This document shows, in pieces, positions 21,769 to 32,713 of a DNA stretch of 64,000 nt. The stretch's first letter is position 1. Each line of letters starts with the position of its first letter. Under the pieces are notes generated by a model, which was not told the DNA's origin, did no database searches, and saw only the letters and a list, made by a program, of their open reading frames with translations. This DNA is from Tenodera sinensis. Lineage: Eukaryota > Arthropoda > Insecta > Mantodea > Mantidae. The stretch lies in the NCBI GenBank assembly GCA_030765045.1, contig CM060964.1, forward strand, positions 170,384,219-170,448,218, written 5' to 3'. Both the position numbers and the translations under genes were made by a program.

Positions 21769-23737
21769 ATGGGTGATTTGGTGTTATGGCTACTGTTTTA
21801 ACCCATTCAAATCAGTTAATCACAGAGTTCGTAATAAAAAGCTGAGAGCAGTGACGTCAGCAATGCTGATTAAACTTAAATTAGAAGGCTTAAACTTATC
21901 TCGCGATTTGAACGTTTGTGATAATTGCCGCATGAAAATTTCAAAACTTCCAAAGGAACAAACCACCACCGAGTTATGTGTGCCTAGTGCTAGTGAAAGT
22001 TTGGTAGAAGAACATGATAGTGACAGCTCCTCATCCTCTAGTGACGCAGTAAGTATGGTCCAAACAGATGTAACAGATAAACTGAACAAGAGTTTAGCTG
22101 CAATAGGAAAATCTCCAATAAAGAAAAGAAAACTGTCGCAAAACTGCTACCCTAGGGAGAAGTTGCAGAAAATATCACAGACAATGAAGCAGAAAATACT
22201 TCATACTACAGACTCTGCTTCGTATGAAACTTCAATTAATTGTGAAATAATACAAAAATTAAAAGATTCTTTCCATGAAACAGATGACAAAAGTCTTAAA
22301 ATACAAATACTGACGATTTTTGACAGCTGGTCGTACAATAAAATGCAACATTTTGATGTCTCAACTCACATGATACGAATATCCAAACAGGTGGCCAAAG
22401 AAAGGGGAATTTTAGCAACCCTGGACCCCAAGCTCGGAAAACGTTTGGACTTAGCTACTGTACAAAAGGTTTCCGAGTTTTATAATTCCGATGATGTTAG
22501 TAGGGTTATGCCTGGTAAAAAGAACATAGTTTCTGTTAAAGAAAGTGGCAGGAGAATTCACAAGCAGAAAAGACTGATACTTTGCAATCTTAAAGAAACC
22601 TATTATAACTTTAAAGAGATGTATCCGGATGTCAAAATAGGATTTTCAAAATTCTCAGAATTAAGACCAAAGGAATGTGTACTGCTTGGAACTAGTGGCA
22701 CCCACTCAGTTTGCGTTTGTGCTCATCACGAAAATGTTAAGTTAATGATTGATGGTGTCAACATTTGTTGGCTCACTAAAAATTCAAATCCTATGCTAAC
22801 TAATTATAAGGATTGCTTGTCACAAATTATCTGTAATCCCCCATCATGTTATTTAAAGAAATGTAACACATGTCTAGAAACTGAACATTTAATACATCAT
22901 TTACGACAACTCCTAGATGAACAATCTATCCAAGAGATTACTTACAGGCAATGGGTGACTGTGGATCGCAAACACTTAGAAACCTTAATATCGCCAGTGG
23001 AGGATTTCCTGGACAAATTGCCAACAAAGCTCACTAATTTACTGCCGCATACATTCATAGCTCAGCAACAAAATTTATTTTTGAAGGAGTGCAAAGAAAA
23101 TCTGGCACTAGGTGAATGCATAGTAATAGCCGATTTCTCGGACAATTGCGGTTTTGTTATCCAGGATTGTGTTCAGGATTGTGATTCACCCTTTTGTGGC
23201 CTACTACAAAGACAATAGTGGCATAAAACAAAAATTTTGTTGCTATTTCTGAATGCCTAAAACACGACACCAGAGCTGTCCATCTTTTCCAAACAAAGTT
23301 ATTACTGTTTTTGAAACAACCATTGGGATTATTGCATAAAATAATATACTTTTCAGATGGCTCAAGTGCTCAGTATAAAAATAAACCAAACTTTTGAAAT
23401 ATTTGTTTCCACGAAAACGACTTCCAAATTCTAGCAGAATGGCACGTTTTTGCTACATCACACGGAAAAGGACCTTGTGATGGAATTGGCGGCACTGTTA
23501 AGAGACTTGCAATGAAAGCAAGCCTTCAGCCTGGAATAGATCCTATTACAACGGCAAGAAAACTATTTAACTGGGCCCAAAAGAACTTTTCTAACATTGT
23601 CTTCAACTTTTTCTCCGATAGCAAACACAAGGAGCGTAATAATAATTTTCAGTCAAGATACCAACAAGCAAAAGTAGTACGAGGCACTCTACAGTTGCAT
23701 TGTTTTGTTCCAGTATTGCATCTCAGGCATTAGTAAA
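21769..23737 (+). pseudogene. Transposase-like protein of unassigned family, broken
   Basis: The longest frame, 21773-23218 (481 codons), opens out of register with the nearest ATG (21769), so the start is already frameshifted. It has a Cys-rich N-terminal part (CYGYCFNPF, CDNCRMKI), a Ser/acidic linker, a conserved core (FSKFSELRPKECVLL, HSVCVCAHHENVKLM, CLETEHLIHHLRQLL) and an Asp-containing strand VIADFSDNCGFVIQD. After a frameshift near 23220-23340, another frame gives YFSDGSSAQYKN, a stop, then EWHVFATSHGKGPCDGIGG and TVKRLA. I recognise this architecture as a protein family repeated in arthropod and cnidarian genomes. The Asp motifs look like an RNase H-fold (DDE-type) catalytic core, but that is inference. 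At least three disabling changes are visible. Confidence 0.6.
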
Positions 23738-23947
23738 GAACTATTCGTTTCAAAGCGAAGGGAAAGTGGTGGATATTTAAAAATCAGTGTAACTCGAAGT
23801 GTAATGACTGCAAGTGTAGATCTATTATTGGAATTTTATATCGTGATGTTAACTTTGTGTCATATGAAGAGAGATAGGGATAGAGAGAGTGAGAGTGTGT
23901 GAGAGTGTGTGAGATAGTATCCGCTATAGCTATTTCAGTGTTTATGC

Positions 23948-24503
23948 TGTGGCGGGGATTTATTAAAAGATGGTTAACACATATTAGCGTGAATATGGTA
24001 GCAAATGGAGCACTGATTTTGCTAAATGGTGTAAAGTTTGCTGGAGCAGGCGCGATTCCTATCTGCAGGGGATGTGGTCGCGGAATGGAATGCATAAATC
24101 AACGTACTTTTGTTATAAACACATTTATTCGTTCATCTACACTTCTTTTCACAAAGCAATTAGTTAACCACTCTTAAAATTGGATAGCGTCCATGCCGGT
24201 TAAAAGTTTGTGTAATTCACATTTTCACACGCCATCAACAATTATACGTCTTTACAGTTTGAAGTCACAGACGCTAATGAAAGTAGTTTTTGGCGTGGGT
24301 ATAACGCAACACCGCCATTCTTTTGTATTCATCCGCGCAACAGTTCTCATTGGTCGAACTCAAACAATTGAGAAGACATTGTCTATTCTGAGTATTGAAA
24401 AAATTAGGTCCCTTATACATTCTAATTAAAAGAATTAAAAATTTACACACTCTTATAAAAATATTTACATGAACAATTTTCTATTAGTCAATATTCTGTC
24501 TCA
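23948..24503 (-). repeat. 3' LTR of the Gypsy element
   Basis: Nearly identical to 29014-29575. Differences visible at the left end are a short A-run length change ('tattaaaag' versus 'tctttaaaaaaaatg'). It ends in TG/CA dinucleotides. Confidence 0.93.
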
Positions 24504-24699
24504 TATGCCCCTTGTTTTGTTTTTCAAGTTGTCACCTTATATACAATCTTGAAACACAATACAATACTTCTCCCTACTTCTATGATTCAATCACTTTGTA
24601 CAATATATATTTTTTTTTTTTTTTTTACAGTCTTCTTCACTGTTTGTCTTTGTCCTTTGTTTTGACATGATACAGCATGTCTTTATAAACTTCACATAT

Positions 24700-25690
24700 T
24701 CGATTGCTACACAATGCATTCAATTATTATACAATACATATCCAGTTATTGTACAATATACCCAGTTATCATATCACATATGTTGTCATTATACAATACA
24801 CTTTCAGTCATTATGCAGTACATATCCAGTTATTGTACAATATACCCAGTTATCATATCACATATGTTGTTATTATACAATACACTTTCAGTCATTATGC
24901 AGTACATATCCAGTTATTGTATAATATACCCAGTTATCATATCACATATGTTGTTATTATACAATACACTTTCAGTCATTATGCAGTACATATCCAGTTA
25001 TTGTACAACACATTTGATTACTACACAACATGTCCAATTATCATACAATACATATTCATTTATTGCACAATATATCCTGCTATCATAACACATATGTGTT
25101 CTGTTTTAATGCAATACATGTTCAGTTATTACACAATACACATTCAGTTTTTGCATAAAGCATTTAGTTATTACTCAACATATTCAGTTATTACACAATA
25201 TATCCAGTTATCATATCAGATATGTTGTTATTATACAATACACTTTCAGTCATTATGCAGTACATATCCAGTTGTTGTACAACATATTCGATTACTACAC
25301 AACATGTCCAATTATTACACAATATATATTCAGTTATTGCACAATATATCCTGCTATCATAATACATATGTTCTGTTATTATGCAATACATATTCAGTTA
25401 TTACACAATACACATTCAGTTTTGGCATAAAGCATTTAGTTATTACTCATCATATTCTGTTATTATACAATATATCCTGCTATCATAATACATATGTTCT
25501 GTTGTTGTGCAATACATATTCAGTTATTACACAATACATATTCAGTTTTGGCATAAAGCATTTAGTTATTACTCAACATATTCAGTTATTGTACAATATA
25601 TCCAGTTATCATACAATACATATTCAGTTATTGTACAACACATATTCAGTTCTTATACAACACATACTCAGTTATTGTACATTTGACATT
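24700..25690 (+). repeat. 21-bp minisatellite with 84-bp higher-order unit
   Basis: The base unit is like cagttattgtacaatatatcc (about 21 bp). Between about 24797 and 25010 four base units form an 84-bp higher-order unit repeated almost perfectly ('cagtcattatgcagtacata' recurs every 84 bp). Further right the array is less regular, with longer composite repeats. Because 21 and 84 are multiples of three, long frames stay open (one of 334 codons at 24704-25708), but they are repeat artefacts. The array lies in the 3' non-coding part of the Gypsy element. Confidence 0.9.
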
Positions 25691-26424
25691 GACACAAATA
25701 TAATTTAAGTGTTTCATGTGGTTTTTGACTTGTATTCATTGCTATGAGGAGAGAAAAACAGGATACAAATTTTGAGCTAATGATTATGATCTTGTTTATG
25801 GCAATATTTCGTTCAGTTCTTTGCCTTCTTTGTCTTATAAGCTTATGTATAGGCAGGTTGTTGAGTCAGTTCTTAAACTCTGATGTTACTAACGGTACTA
25901 ATTTTCTTAATTGGGTTATTATTCATTGTTGTTTGGTTCAACATTTCTTCGAGCTTATCATTGGCTATATTCATCTTAATTCATGGGCATTGTTTTTCTG
26001 GTTATAGTTTTCCTCATTTCACTAATTGTCATTTCTTTGTCTCTTATTTCTATAAGAGAAAACTTCTATACTTACAATTATTCTGTAATTGTATTATTTT
26101 TCTTCTCCATTTACCCTCGACATCTTTGTGTCGAAATATTATATCTTTTTCATCATAATTAATTCATTTTTATTTTTGTCCCTGACATCCTTATGTCAAA
26201 AACATATTATCTTCCGTCGCTATGATTCATTTATTTAATGACAATCAGTGTTCTCATCTGTCTTTGTTAACAATGCTCTTTGTGGTCGATATAGCCAATG
26301 ACTATGTTGATCTTCTTCCCTGTTGTAATCCTATTCTGAATGTAATTTCCTATAAGTAACCCATTAAAAATTGTTATCTTCTTTCATCTCTGCTACTCCT
26401 GCCTTACACATTCGTTGACAAAGG

Positions 26425-26574
26425 CTAATTGGCTCTTTCTTTGTATGGCTTCAATTTGTTTTTATGGTATCTTCCTACCAACTTGCCATTTGTATTCTGT
26501 AGCTCATATGTGTGGTCACCCAGCTGTTTTGTTATGACCAGTGGTTCCATCTCTCTCTTCGTGTAGCCATCATG
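26425..26574 (-). pseudogene. pol: Remnant of Gypsy pol: integrase C-terminal end
   Basis: Minus-strand frame ending in TAG at 26425-26427 encodes DGYTKREMEPLVITKQLG, then DHTYELQNTNGKLVGRYHKN and KLKPYKERAN. The pattern (x)PxVITKxLGxxTYELxxxxGxxxGRxHxxxLKPY is the C-terminal end of Ty3/Gypsy integrases. An in-frame stop precedes it, and it sits only ~65 bp beyond the gag stop. Protease, RT, RNase H and the integrase core are missing, so a deletion of several kb joined the gag end to the pol end. Confidence 0.8.
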
Positions 26575-26638
26575 GTGTCGATGTCAATTGTAAGTTGCTG
26601 AGATTATGTTGTTTGTCATCCAGCCAGTTGGGACGAAC

Positions 26639-28954
26639 TTAGTTGTTGTAATTTCCCTGAGTGTTGGTGGTGGTTGTCTCTGTATTCTGTGTAGTATCTG
26701 TCCTATCCGGCACATTTTCATTCTGTTCCTGTTGTCTTATGTTGTCGATGTTCCCTTGGTTTCTGCCCCTTTGACGTGAACCCCTATTGTACGACGGCCT
26801 ATGGCTGTTCATGTATTCCCTACAGAATCGTATATGATTCACTTGATGGGTACGATCTCCTGGTCTTCCACGATCATACCTGTGCGTTCTGTACCTCGAT
26901 TCACCCCTCGGTATTGTGTCGTGGTACCGCTGTCTTGTGTTCTCCATCCTCTCGCCATGATTATGTGGTTGTGGGAAATGGTGTGCCCCTCTCCCCCTTT
27001 CATGGGTACTCCTAGTATTTGTATGTTCTCCTTCGCTTTGGTTGTTCGTAGCCGTGTTTCGGTTTAGGATGGGTGAGTTTGGGCGACCGTTCCTATGTCT
27101 ATGTTCATTAGGTCGACCATTTTGTGTTTCGAAGGCTGTCAGCAGTTCTATCATATCTGCAAAATCTACCGGCCTTGCAACAATTAATCCTGTTCTCACT
27201 GTGTCTGGGAAATGTCTCGTTATGCTGGCAATTAGTTCTGCCTCCGACAAGTTAGGATCTAATAGCTTTCCTTTGTTGGCTACTTTCATGAAATAGTCGA
27301 CTAATGACAATCCTTTGGCTGGATCGTATCTACCTGTCGCTAGCTCTACCCTAGTTTGGTTTTGTTTAGCTGGGCCCCAATATCTTGATAGGAATAAATT
27401 TCTGAATGAGCTATAAGACTCGTGACCAGCTAGTGTTAACCTGAGCCATTCTAATGCCTTGTTTTTTAAGCTTTTCTTTACTATCATCATCCTAAGCTCG
27501 TTTGGTATCCTTTTCACTTTAAAGTATTCCTCCATCTCTTTAACAAAGAGTTTTGGATCATCTCCCTTCTCCTCGTCAAATGTAGGTGGTGTAATTTCAT
27601 GTAATATGCTGTTAGTGTAACATGTGTTATGTGTTGTGTCATTGTTTGGTTGTGAACCTCTTTCTCTGTATGGTGAGTCAACATTTTGTACATTACTCAA
27701 GTAACTCTCATCTTGTACATTATTTACATCTAAATCATCTTGTCTTTGTAATGCCTTCACAACATCATTTACATTAGCCAAATTTTCTTTCCCTTTTTTC
27801 ATTTCTTCACAAATTGATTTTAAATCACTCTTTATTTCTAAGTGGCTTTGTTTCATATTATTTATAGCATCCTGTTGTGAAAGCATCACATCATTCATTG
27901 TCTTAATTTTAGGAACTACTATTTGTTCTACAGTTTCATTAATAATGTCTTTCTTTACAACCTCAATCTCTTTCCTTAATTCCTCAGTTATTTCTGCTTT
28001 TACATTTGTTATTTTACAGTCTACACTTGTATTACATTCTGTTATTTCATCCCTACATCTAGCAATTTCTTCTTCCAACACTATTTTATTCTCCCTCATC
28101 TCTGATTCTATCTTTCCCATCCTATCTCCTACAATTTCTATCCTAGCTTCTAAGGCTTCCTTTGTTTCATTTAAATTTTTGTGAACTAATTTTAAATTAG
28201 TTTCCATTACTTTCATATTTTCTTTACACTCCTGTCTTCCTAATTCTATTTGCTGTTCTAAGTTCTGTCTACCTAATTCCATTTTCTGTTCTAAGTCTTT
28301 TCTCACTTCCTCCATTTTCTGTTCTATTTCTTTTTTATTATTTTCCAAGTCCTCTCTCACTCCCTCTATTTTCTCACCTAAACTTTGTTCTATATCCTGT
28401 TTCAATTCTATGTTATTTTGTTTCATTTTCTGACCTAAACTTTGTTCTATATCCTGTTTCAATTCTATGTTATTTTGTTTCATTTTCTGACCTAATTCTA
28501 CCTTGTTTTGTTCCAGTTTCTGTTCTAGTCTTTCAAACATCAGCATCATTAACCTTTGGTCTTTACTTATTTCAGCCTGTACAACTTCTAATCCTTCCTG
28601 ATAACTAGGCCTATCTGCCCCTTCCCCCACTCCTATTTCTATCTCTTTTCGCGACATTTCCATTCCTTTATCTAATTCACTTAATGTTGAAAGTCCCACT
28701 ACTTTGCTGTTTCTCAGCAGCATATGCACTGGAAATAAAATAAAATAAAAATTTTGGATCCTACTTTTTTTTTTTTTTTTTTGCTGGTTCTTCGTCCGGT
28801 TATTTACGTCTCCTGGGTAGTTGGCTTCGCTAGATGATCTCCGGTGTTTTTCCCTCGTTGATTCTCCGTGTATCGATGTTTTGTTGATATCAGACGATGG
28901 TCTAATGGCGTCTTTCTCCTTCACGATGAGATAGCGTTGTTTTGGTATTAGCAC
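26639..28954 (-). CDS. gag: Gag polyprotein of the Gypsy element, 771 codons, intact
   Basis: An uninterrupted frame. Residues ~1-97 are basic and low complexity (including QQKKKKKSR), and the true start may be a later Met near residue 98. Residues ~120-400 form a very long Glu/Lys-rich coiled coil containing two tandem copies of a ~19-residue unit (QKMKQNNIELKQDIEQSLG; about 156-193). Residues ~455-610 match the retrotransposon gag capsid domain: PPTFDEEKGDDPKLFVKEME, ALEWLRLTLAG, FLSRYWGPAKQNQTR. Residues ~615-730 are Arg/Gly/His-rich, likely nucleic-acid binding, with no CCHC knuckle. On the coding strand an acceptor-like TTTATTTCCAG lies near residue 76, so a small intron or leader splice is possible. 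Gag would assemble particles, but the element lacks its own pol. Confidence 0.88.
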   Translation of the reverse strand: MLIPKQRYLIVKEKDAIRPSSDINKTSIHGESTREKHRRSSSEANYPGDVNNRTKNQQKKKKKSRIQNFYFILFPVHMLLRNSKVVGLSTLSELDKGMEMSRKEIEIGVGEGADRPSYQEGLEVVQAEISKDQRLMMLMFERLEQKLEQNKVELGQKMKQNNIELKQDIEQSLGQKMKQNNIELKQDIEQSLGEKIEGVREDLENNKKEIEQKMEEVRKDLEQKMELGRQNLEQQIELGRQECKENMKVMETNLKLVHKNLNETKEALEARIEIVGDRMGKIESEMRENKIVLEEEIARCRDEITECNTSVDCKITNVKAEITEELRKEIEVVKKDIINETVEQIVVPKIKTMNDVMLSQQDAINNMKQSHLEIKSDLKSICEEMKKGKENLANVNDVVKALQRQDDLDVNNVQDESYLSNVQNVDSPYRERGSQPNNDTTHNTCYTNSILHEITPPTFDEEKGDDPKLFVKEMEEYFKVKRIPNELRMMIVKKSLKNKALEWLRLTLAGHESYSSFRNLFLSRYWGPAKQNQTRVELATGRYDPAKGLSLVDYFMKVANKGKLLDPNLSEAELIASITRHFPDTVRTGLIVARPVDFADMIELLTAFETQNGRPNEHRHRNGRPNSPILNRNTATNNQSEGEHTNTRSTHERGRGAHHFPQPHNHGERMENTRQRYHDTIPRGESRYRTHRYDRGRPGDRTHQVNHIRFCREYMNSHRPSYNRGSRQRGRNQGNIDNIRQQEQNENVPDRTDTTQNTETTTTNTQGNYNN

Positions 28955-29013
28955 TTCGCACTCTCAATTTTGCATTCCACTCCAAATTCGCGCTCCACGT
29001 TGGGCAGGCCATT

Positions 29014-29575
29014 TGTGGCGGGGATTTCTTTAAAAAAAATGATGGTTAACACATATTAGCGTGAATATGGTAGCAAATGGAGCACTGATTTTGCTAAATG
29101 GTGTAAAGTTTGCTGGAGCAGGCGCGATTCCTATCTGCAGGGGATGTGGTCGCGGAATGGAATGCATAAATCAACGTACTTTTGTTATAAACACATTTAT
29201 TCGTTCATCTACACTTCTTTTCACAAAGCAATTAGTTAACCACTCTTAAAATTGGATAGCGTCCATGCCGGTTAAAAGTTTGTGTAATTCACATTTTCAC
29301 ACGCCATCAACAATTATACGTCTTTACAGTTTGAAGTCACAGACGCTAATGAAAGTAGTTTTTGGCGTGGGTATAACGCAACACCGCCATTCTTTTGTAT
29401 TCATCCGCGCAACAGTTCTCATTGGTCGAACTCAAACAATTGAGAAGACATTGTCTATTCTGAGTATTGAAAAAATTAGGTCCCTTATACATTCTAATTA
29501 AAAGAATTAAAAATTTACACACTCTTATAAAAATATTTACATGAACAATTTTCTATTAGTCAATATTCTGTCTCA
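29014..29575 (-). repeat. 5' LTR of the Gypsy element
   Basis: Transcription of the element would start in this copy and run leftwards. It is followed inside by the primer-binding-site-like sequence, and about 60 bp of leader precede the gag frame. ATGC target duplication at 29576-29579. Confidence 0.93.
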
Positions 29576-29579
29576 ATGC

Positions 29580-30160
29580 TAAGAGTTTGACCTTGGCGGA
29601 AGTACAACGCATGACTCGCAATCAGCTGCACGCGGTGTGTATACCTTCTGGTCGTGTAAACAGCGTTACTCCAGTCTGCACGCCTTGGTAAGTTATTTAA
29701 TTTCTCTGCATGTATTTAGAATTCCATTCTAAACTTTTTCTAGGATTACATGGCATCATTAAGCTACGTTTTACAAATGTTCCTGGAAATTTTTAGTGGA
29801 GAGAAAGTATTGTTAATGATGTTTGTAATGTTAATGGCCTTGGAAAAATAGGAAATATCAAACTAATTGTTTTTTGTTTAACGTATAAATAAAGTACACA
29901 TTTCAATGTTCAAAATTAGCTACAGGTCATATTTATCTGAAAAATAATACCAGAGATATTTATGTTTATGTAGAACGGTGTGCGAGAAATATCCGAAAAT
30001 TTAATGCTTTATATTTACCAAAGTAATTAATTTAAAGACAAAAAAAAAAAAAAAAAAAATAGGGGGTATCATTTTTTCATTCGCAGAACACGTACATTTA
30101 ATATTAATGAAATCGGAGACATAGAAGGTCAAATTTTGTGCGATTTGACATGGAATGACT
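29580..30160 (-). repeat. Right long inverted repeat of the DNA transposon
   Basis: Reverse complement of the left arm, ending ggaatgact at 30160. Visible differences are scattered point changes plus a longer A run (about 20 A) near 30039-30058. Its innermost ~18 bases were displaced to 23930-23947 by the Gypsy insertion. Confidence 0.85.
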
Positions 30161-32713
30161 CATAATCGCCGATATTTAGGGTACTACATTTTACGGTGTG
30201 CTTTGATTTTGGCGTATCATAGGTTAGTTGTTGACGGCTTGTGTTTACACCGAGTGCGGATCTAAGGGTGGAGCAATTATAAGCTATATTGGTTTTGTGC
30301 AATAAAATAAATTCAGTCAAAAAGAGTTGTGCAAAACACTGAATTTCAAGGAAATAAAATTAGCAGCCTTCAGGGGGACTAATATTGCAATGTTATTTAT
30401 GATTTTTCAGTGGAATTGCACAGAAAGTAAGATTTGCAGCTTGACTTTGCCCTCATATACCATATTTTGATCGTGAAATAAATCAGGTAAAATATACTTC
30501 TGAGTGTACCGCTTCCAGCCAGTTCAATTATATTTTTTTGAAAGTTTTCTTTCACTTTCCACATGTAAGGTGGACACTACAGGGCCCAGAATTGTTAACT
30601 TCTAATAAACTGTAACCCAGATAGGAAGGAAGGAAACTGTGTATGTATGCTTTTTGTAATATTTTGGGCAGAACTGAAGTACAGTAATACAGTAATTAAA
30701 GGAATTTCGTGGTTTCATGTTTTAATATCTTTGAGCGAAACCACCTGCCAGGCCAATTAGGACAACAGGACATAGTAAAATTTGTCAAAAGTAAAAATTA
30801 TTGCAAGTAACTCTGTGGCATAAGTATGACAACTTATCCTAGATATGCAGGAGTCAGTTTGCATGAAGGGTCTCCTCATTTGTATGTCATATTTAATAGT
30901 AAACCTCCCTCCATTTCATTATTTTTACTTAGTTTTACTAAATTTTTGTTGTATTTATATGCCACCTTTAGCACTTAATATACGTGTTCATTTGGAAACT
31001 TATTTCTCAGTAACAGTAATGTTAACTCATTTATTGTCCTTGCAAATAGACCAGAGTAATCAAATGTGCCGTAGAAGGAGCAGGGGGAAGATGTGGAACC
31101 TACAAGTGATAGCCAGGCTGTGCGTAGTGCACAAAGAGCCTACAGGAGAACCGTAATTACACAGTAAACAGATACTTACTAATAGACATTGGTTTTGTGT
31201 GCATAATATATGAATGCAATTATGTGGTCAAAATCTTTAAAAATGCTTTATAATTTTGAAAATATGTACTAAATTTTTGACTTCAAACTAATAGTTTTAC
31301 TGATGTCTAAACCACCATACCTAGATCTTCTGCGCTTTTCTTTATGAGATGTTGGAGAACACACATGTTCACCTGACTGAAATCTCCTGAGTAATTTTTA
31401 TTCTACCTACCAAAGTAAATGATTCACCAAGTTGTGGCTTCCGGTACTTGTTTCTGTAGAGACTTGCATTTAGTAGGGGTCCCATCTTTAGCTTCATGAT
31501 GAATTGATGCACATTACCATTCATTTATTGTATTTGGCTATGCAAGAGTTTTCCCTGCAATTTGCTATGAACTGGTGGTGTTGTTTACTTACTTTCATCT
31601 CTGCGGGACAATGCTGATATTGTCACATTATTGGACAGACTGATGCTTACTGTCTACCGACCAACTCCAGCAATCAGGTCATGCCACTGTGTGTCATGTT
31701 CACACTGTTCAAGTCTGTTTGCATTAATGGTACATACGGTTATGAAAAGTGTTCCATTAATTTGGTTTTAAACTTTGAATTACTGGCACCTCTCATTCGT
31801 GCATCCTGCCTTCAGGGGATAAGAGGATAAGGATAAGAGATAATCTCAGAGTTAAGAATTGAAGCCCATAAAAAGAAACTACAGTAAGAACATTTAAGAG
31901 AAGAATATGCCAAAAGTACTCTTGAATAGGCACTATTAATATCAAGGTATCTTGGCTCACTTTCTGAAAATGTGGCTGTTTCAGCACACATCACATAAAC
32001 TGTTCGGCTGCATGGTAAGGGGGTTGGGAGGAGTGGGTGAAGGAAATAATGGCTTATGTCTCAAGAGTTACTGAATATTTGATTCTGATAAGCCAGAATT
32101 CCATGCTTTTGCATATTATTGCAGCACATCAATTCATAACTCTCTAACCTTTACACAAGAGCTTTAAGTATCTCAATATTGAGATATACAGGCGTAACCG
32201 CAAAGAAAACGACTTTTCAACGGTGCTGTCATTTACTTTGTTAATTTTACTATTTTTAAGGGTGGATCAATGCCATGCTTGTTGATCAAAGAATAACTTC
32301 TCAAGGAATCCTTTCACATCAGCCTTTAGGGTTTGCTGGAATTTTCATCTTTCTCATAAATACTTTTGCTTATGGTGGATTTGAAAACAATTGCAATAAT
32401 TTGTCTCATTGTTATGTGCTTCGATTATTTCTTAGTAATACGTGTGCTCAAATATAATATAGCTCTCAAAACATACAGAGAATAAATGGTGAAGCAGTTT
32501 TGATTGGTGAATACTGTTTTACATATTCTCTGTGATTTGATGTTGCAAATAAATCTTATGTGTTTCTTTGGCAGAATGAGCATCTTTTTGATATGAATTT
32601 CTGTGGCATTGACCCATATTTCCAACTAGTATTAAGTGAGCATAGATGCATCCAAAGTAGATCAATTTTATACTTTGCACATTCCTATTGTCTTGGAAAT
32701 AACTCTTAAGTAT
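30161..32713. other. No recognisable feature (intronic)
   Basis: AT-rich sequence with short frames (30845-31156, 31793-31994, 32275-32457) lacking known motifs. The only exon-like item is a 60-base open stretch between an AG and a GT near 31050-31110, discussed under rejected items. Confidence 0.4.

Larger units (their letters stand above)
23948..29575 (-). mobile_element. Ty3/Gypsy LTR retrotransposon, gag-only internal-deletion derivative
   Basis: LTRs at 23948-24503 and 29014-29575 (556 and 562 bp) share TGTGGCGGGG...TCTCA ends on the plus strand and are almost identical. ATGC precedes the left LTR (23944-23947) and follows the right one (29576-29579), a 4-bp target duplication. Transcription is on the minus strand. 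Just inside the 5' LTR (about 29011-28990) is TGGCCTGCCCAACGTGGAGC, resembling a tRNA-Lys-type primer-binding site with two extra bases. A purine-rich stretch lies next to the 3' LTR (24504-24520). gag is intact and pol is reduced to its last ~45 codons. About 1 kb of minisatellite occupies the 3' region. Confidence 0.9.
20566..30160. mobile_element. Long-inverted-repeat DNA transposon, ~4.0 kb without the nested LTR element
   Basis: Sequence 20566-21155 is inverted at the right end (23930-23947 plus 29580-30160). Both ends start agtcattccatgtcaaatcg on their own strands. The arms are about 590 bp and very similar, including the long A/T run and the 'ccagaaggtatacacac' block. Between them lies a broken transposase-like gene (21769-23737). 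A Gypsy element inserted at 23947/23948 separates the right arm. Removing it leaves about 3.96 kb. I could not identify a target duplication. The superfamily is not one I can name. Confidence 0.8.

Noticed and set aside
24704..25708. A 334-codon open frame, the third longest in the window
   Set aside because: It consists wholly of a 21-bp minisatellite; openness follows from the unit being a multiple of three without stops in that frame.
20370..30310. Extension of the long inverted repeat beyond 20566 and 30160 (both flanks contain a 'cttagatcc' motif)
   Set aside because: The similarity is limited to about 10-15 bases and does not continue, so it is likely chance.
31050..31112. Possible small exon between ...caaatag and ...tacaa|gtgata in the large intron
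   Set aside because: The open stretch is short, matches no family, and is not needed: direct joining of 19589 to 52572 already gives the correct PHD spacing and phase.
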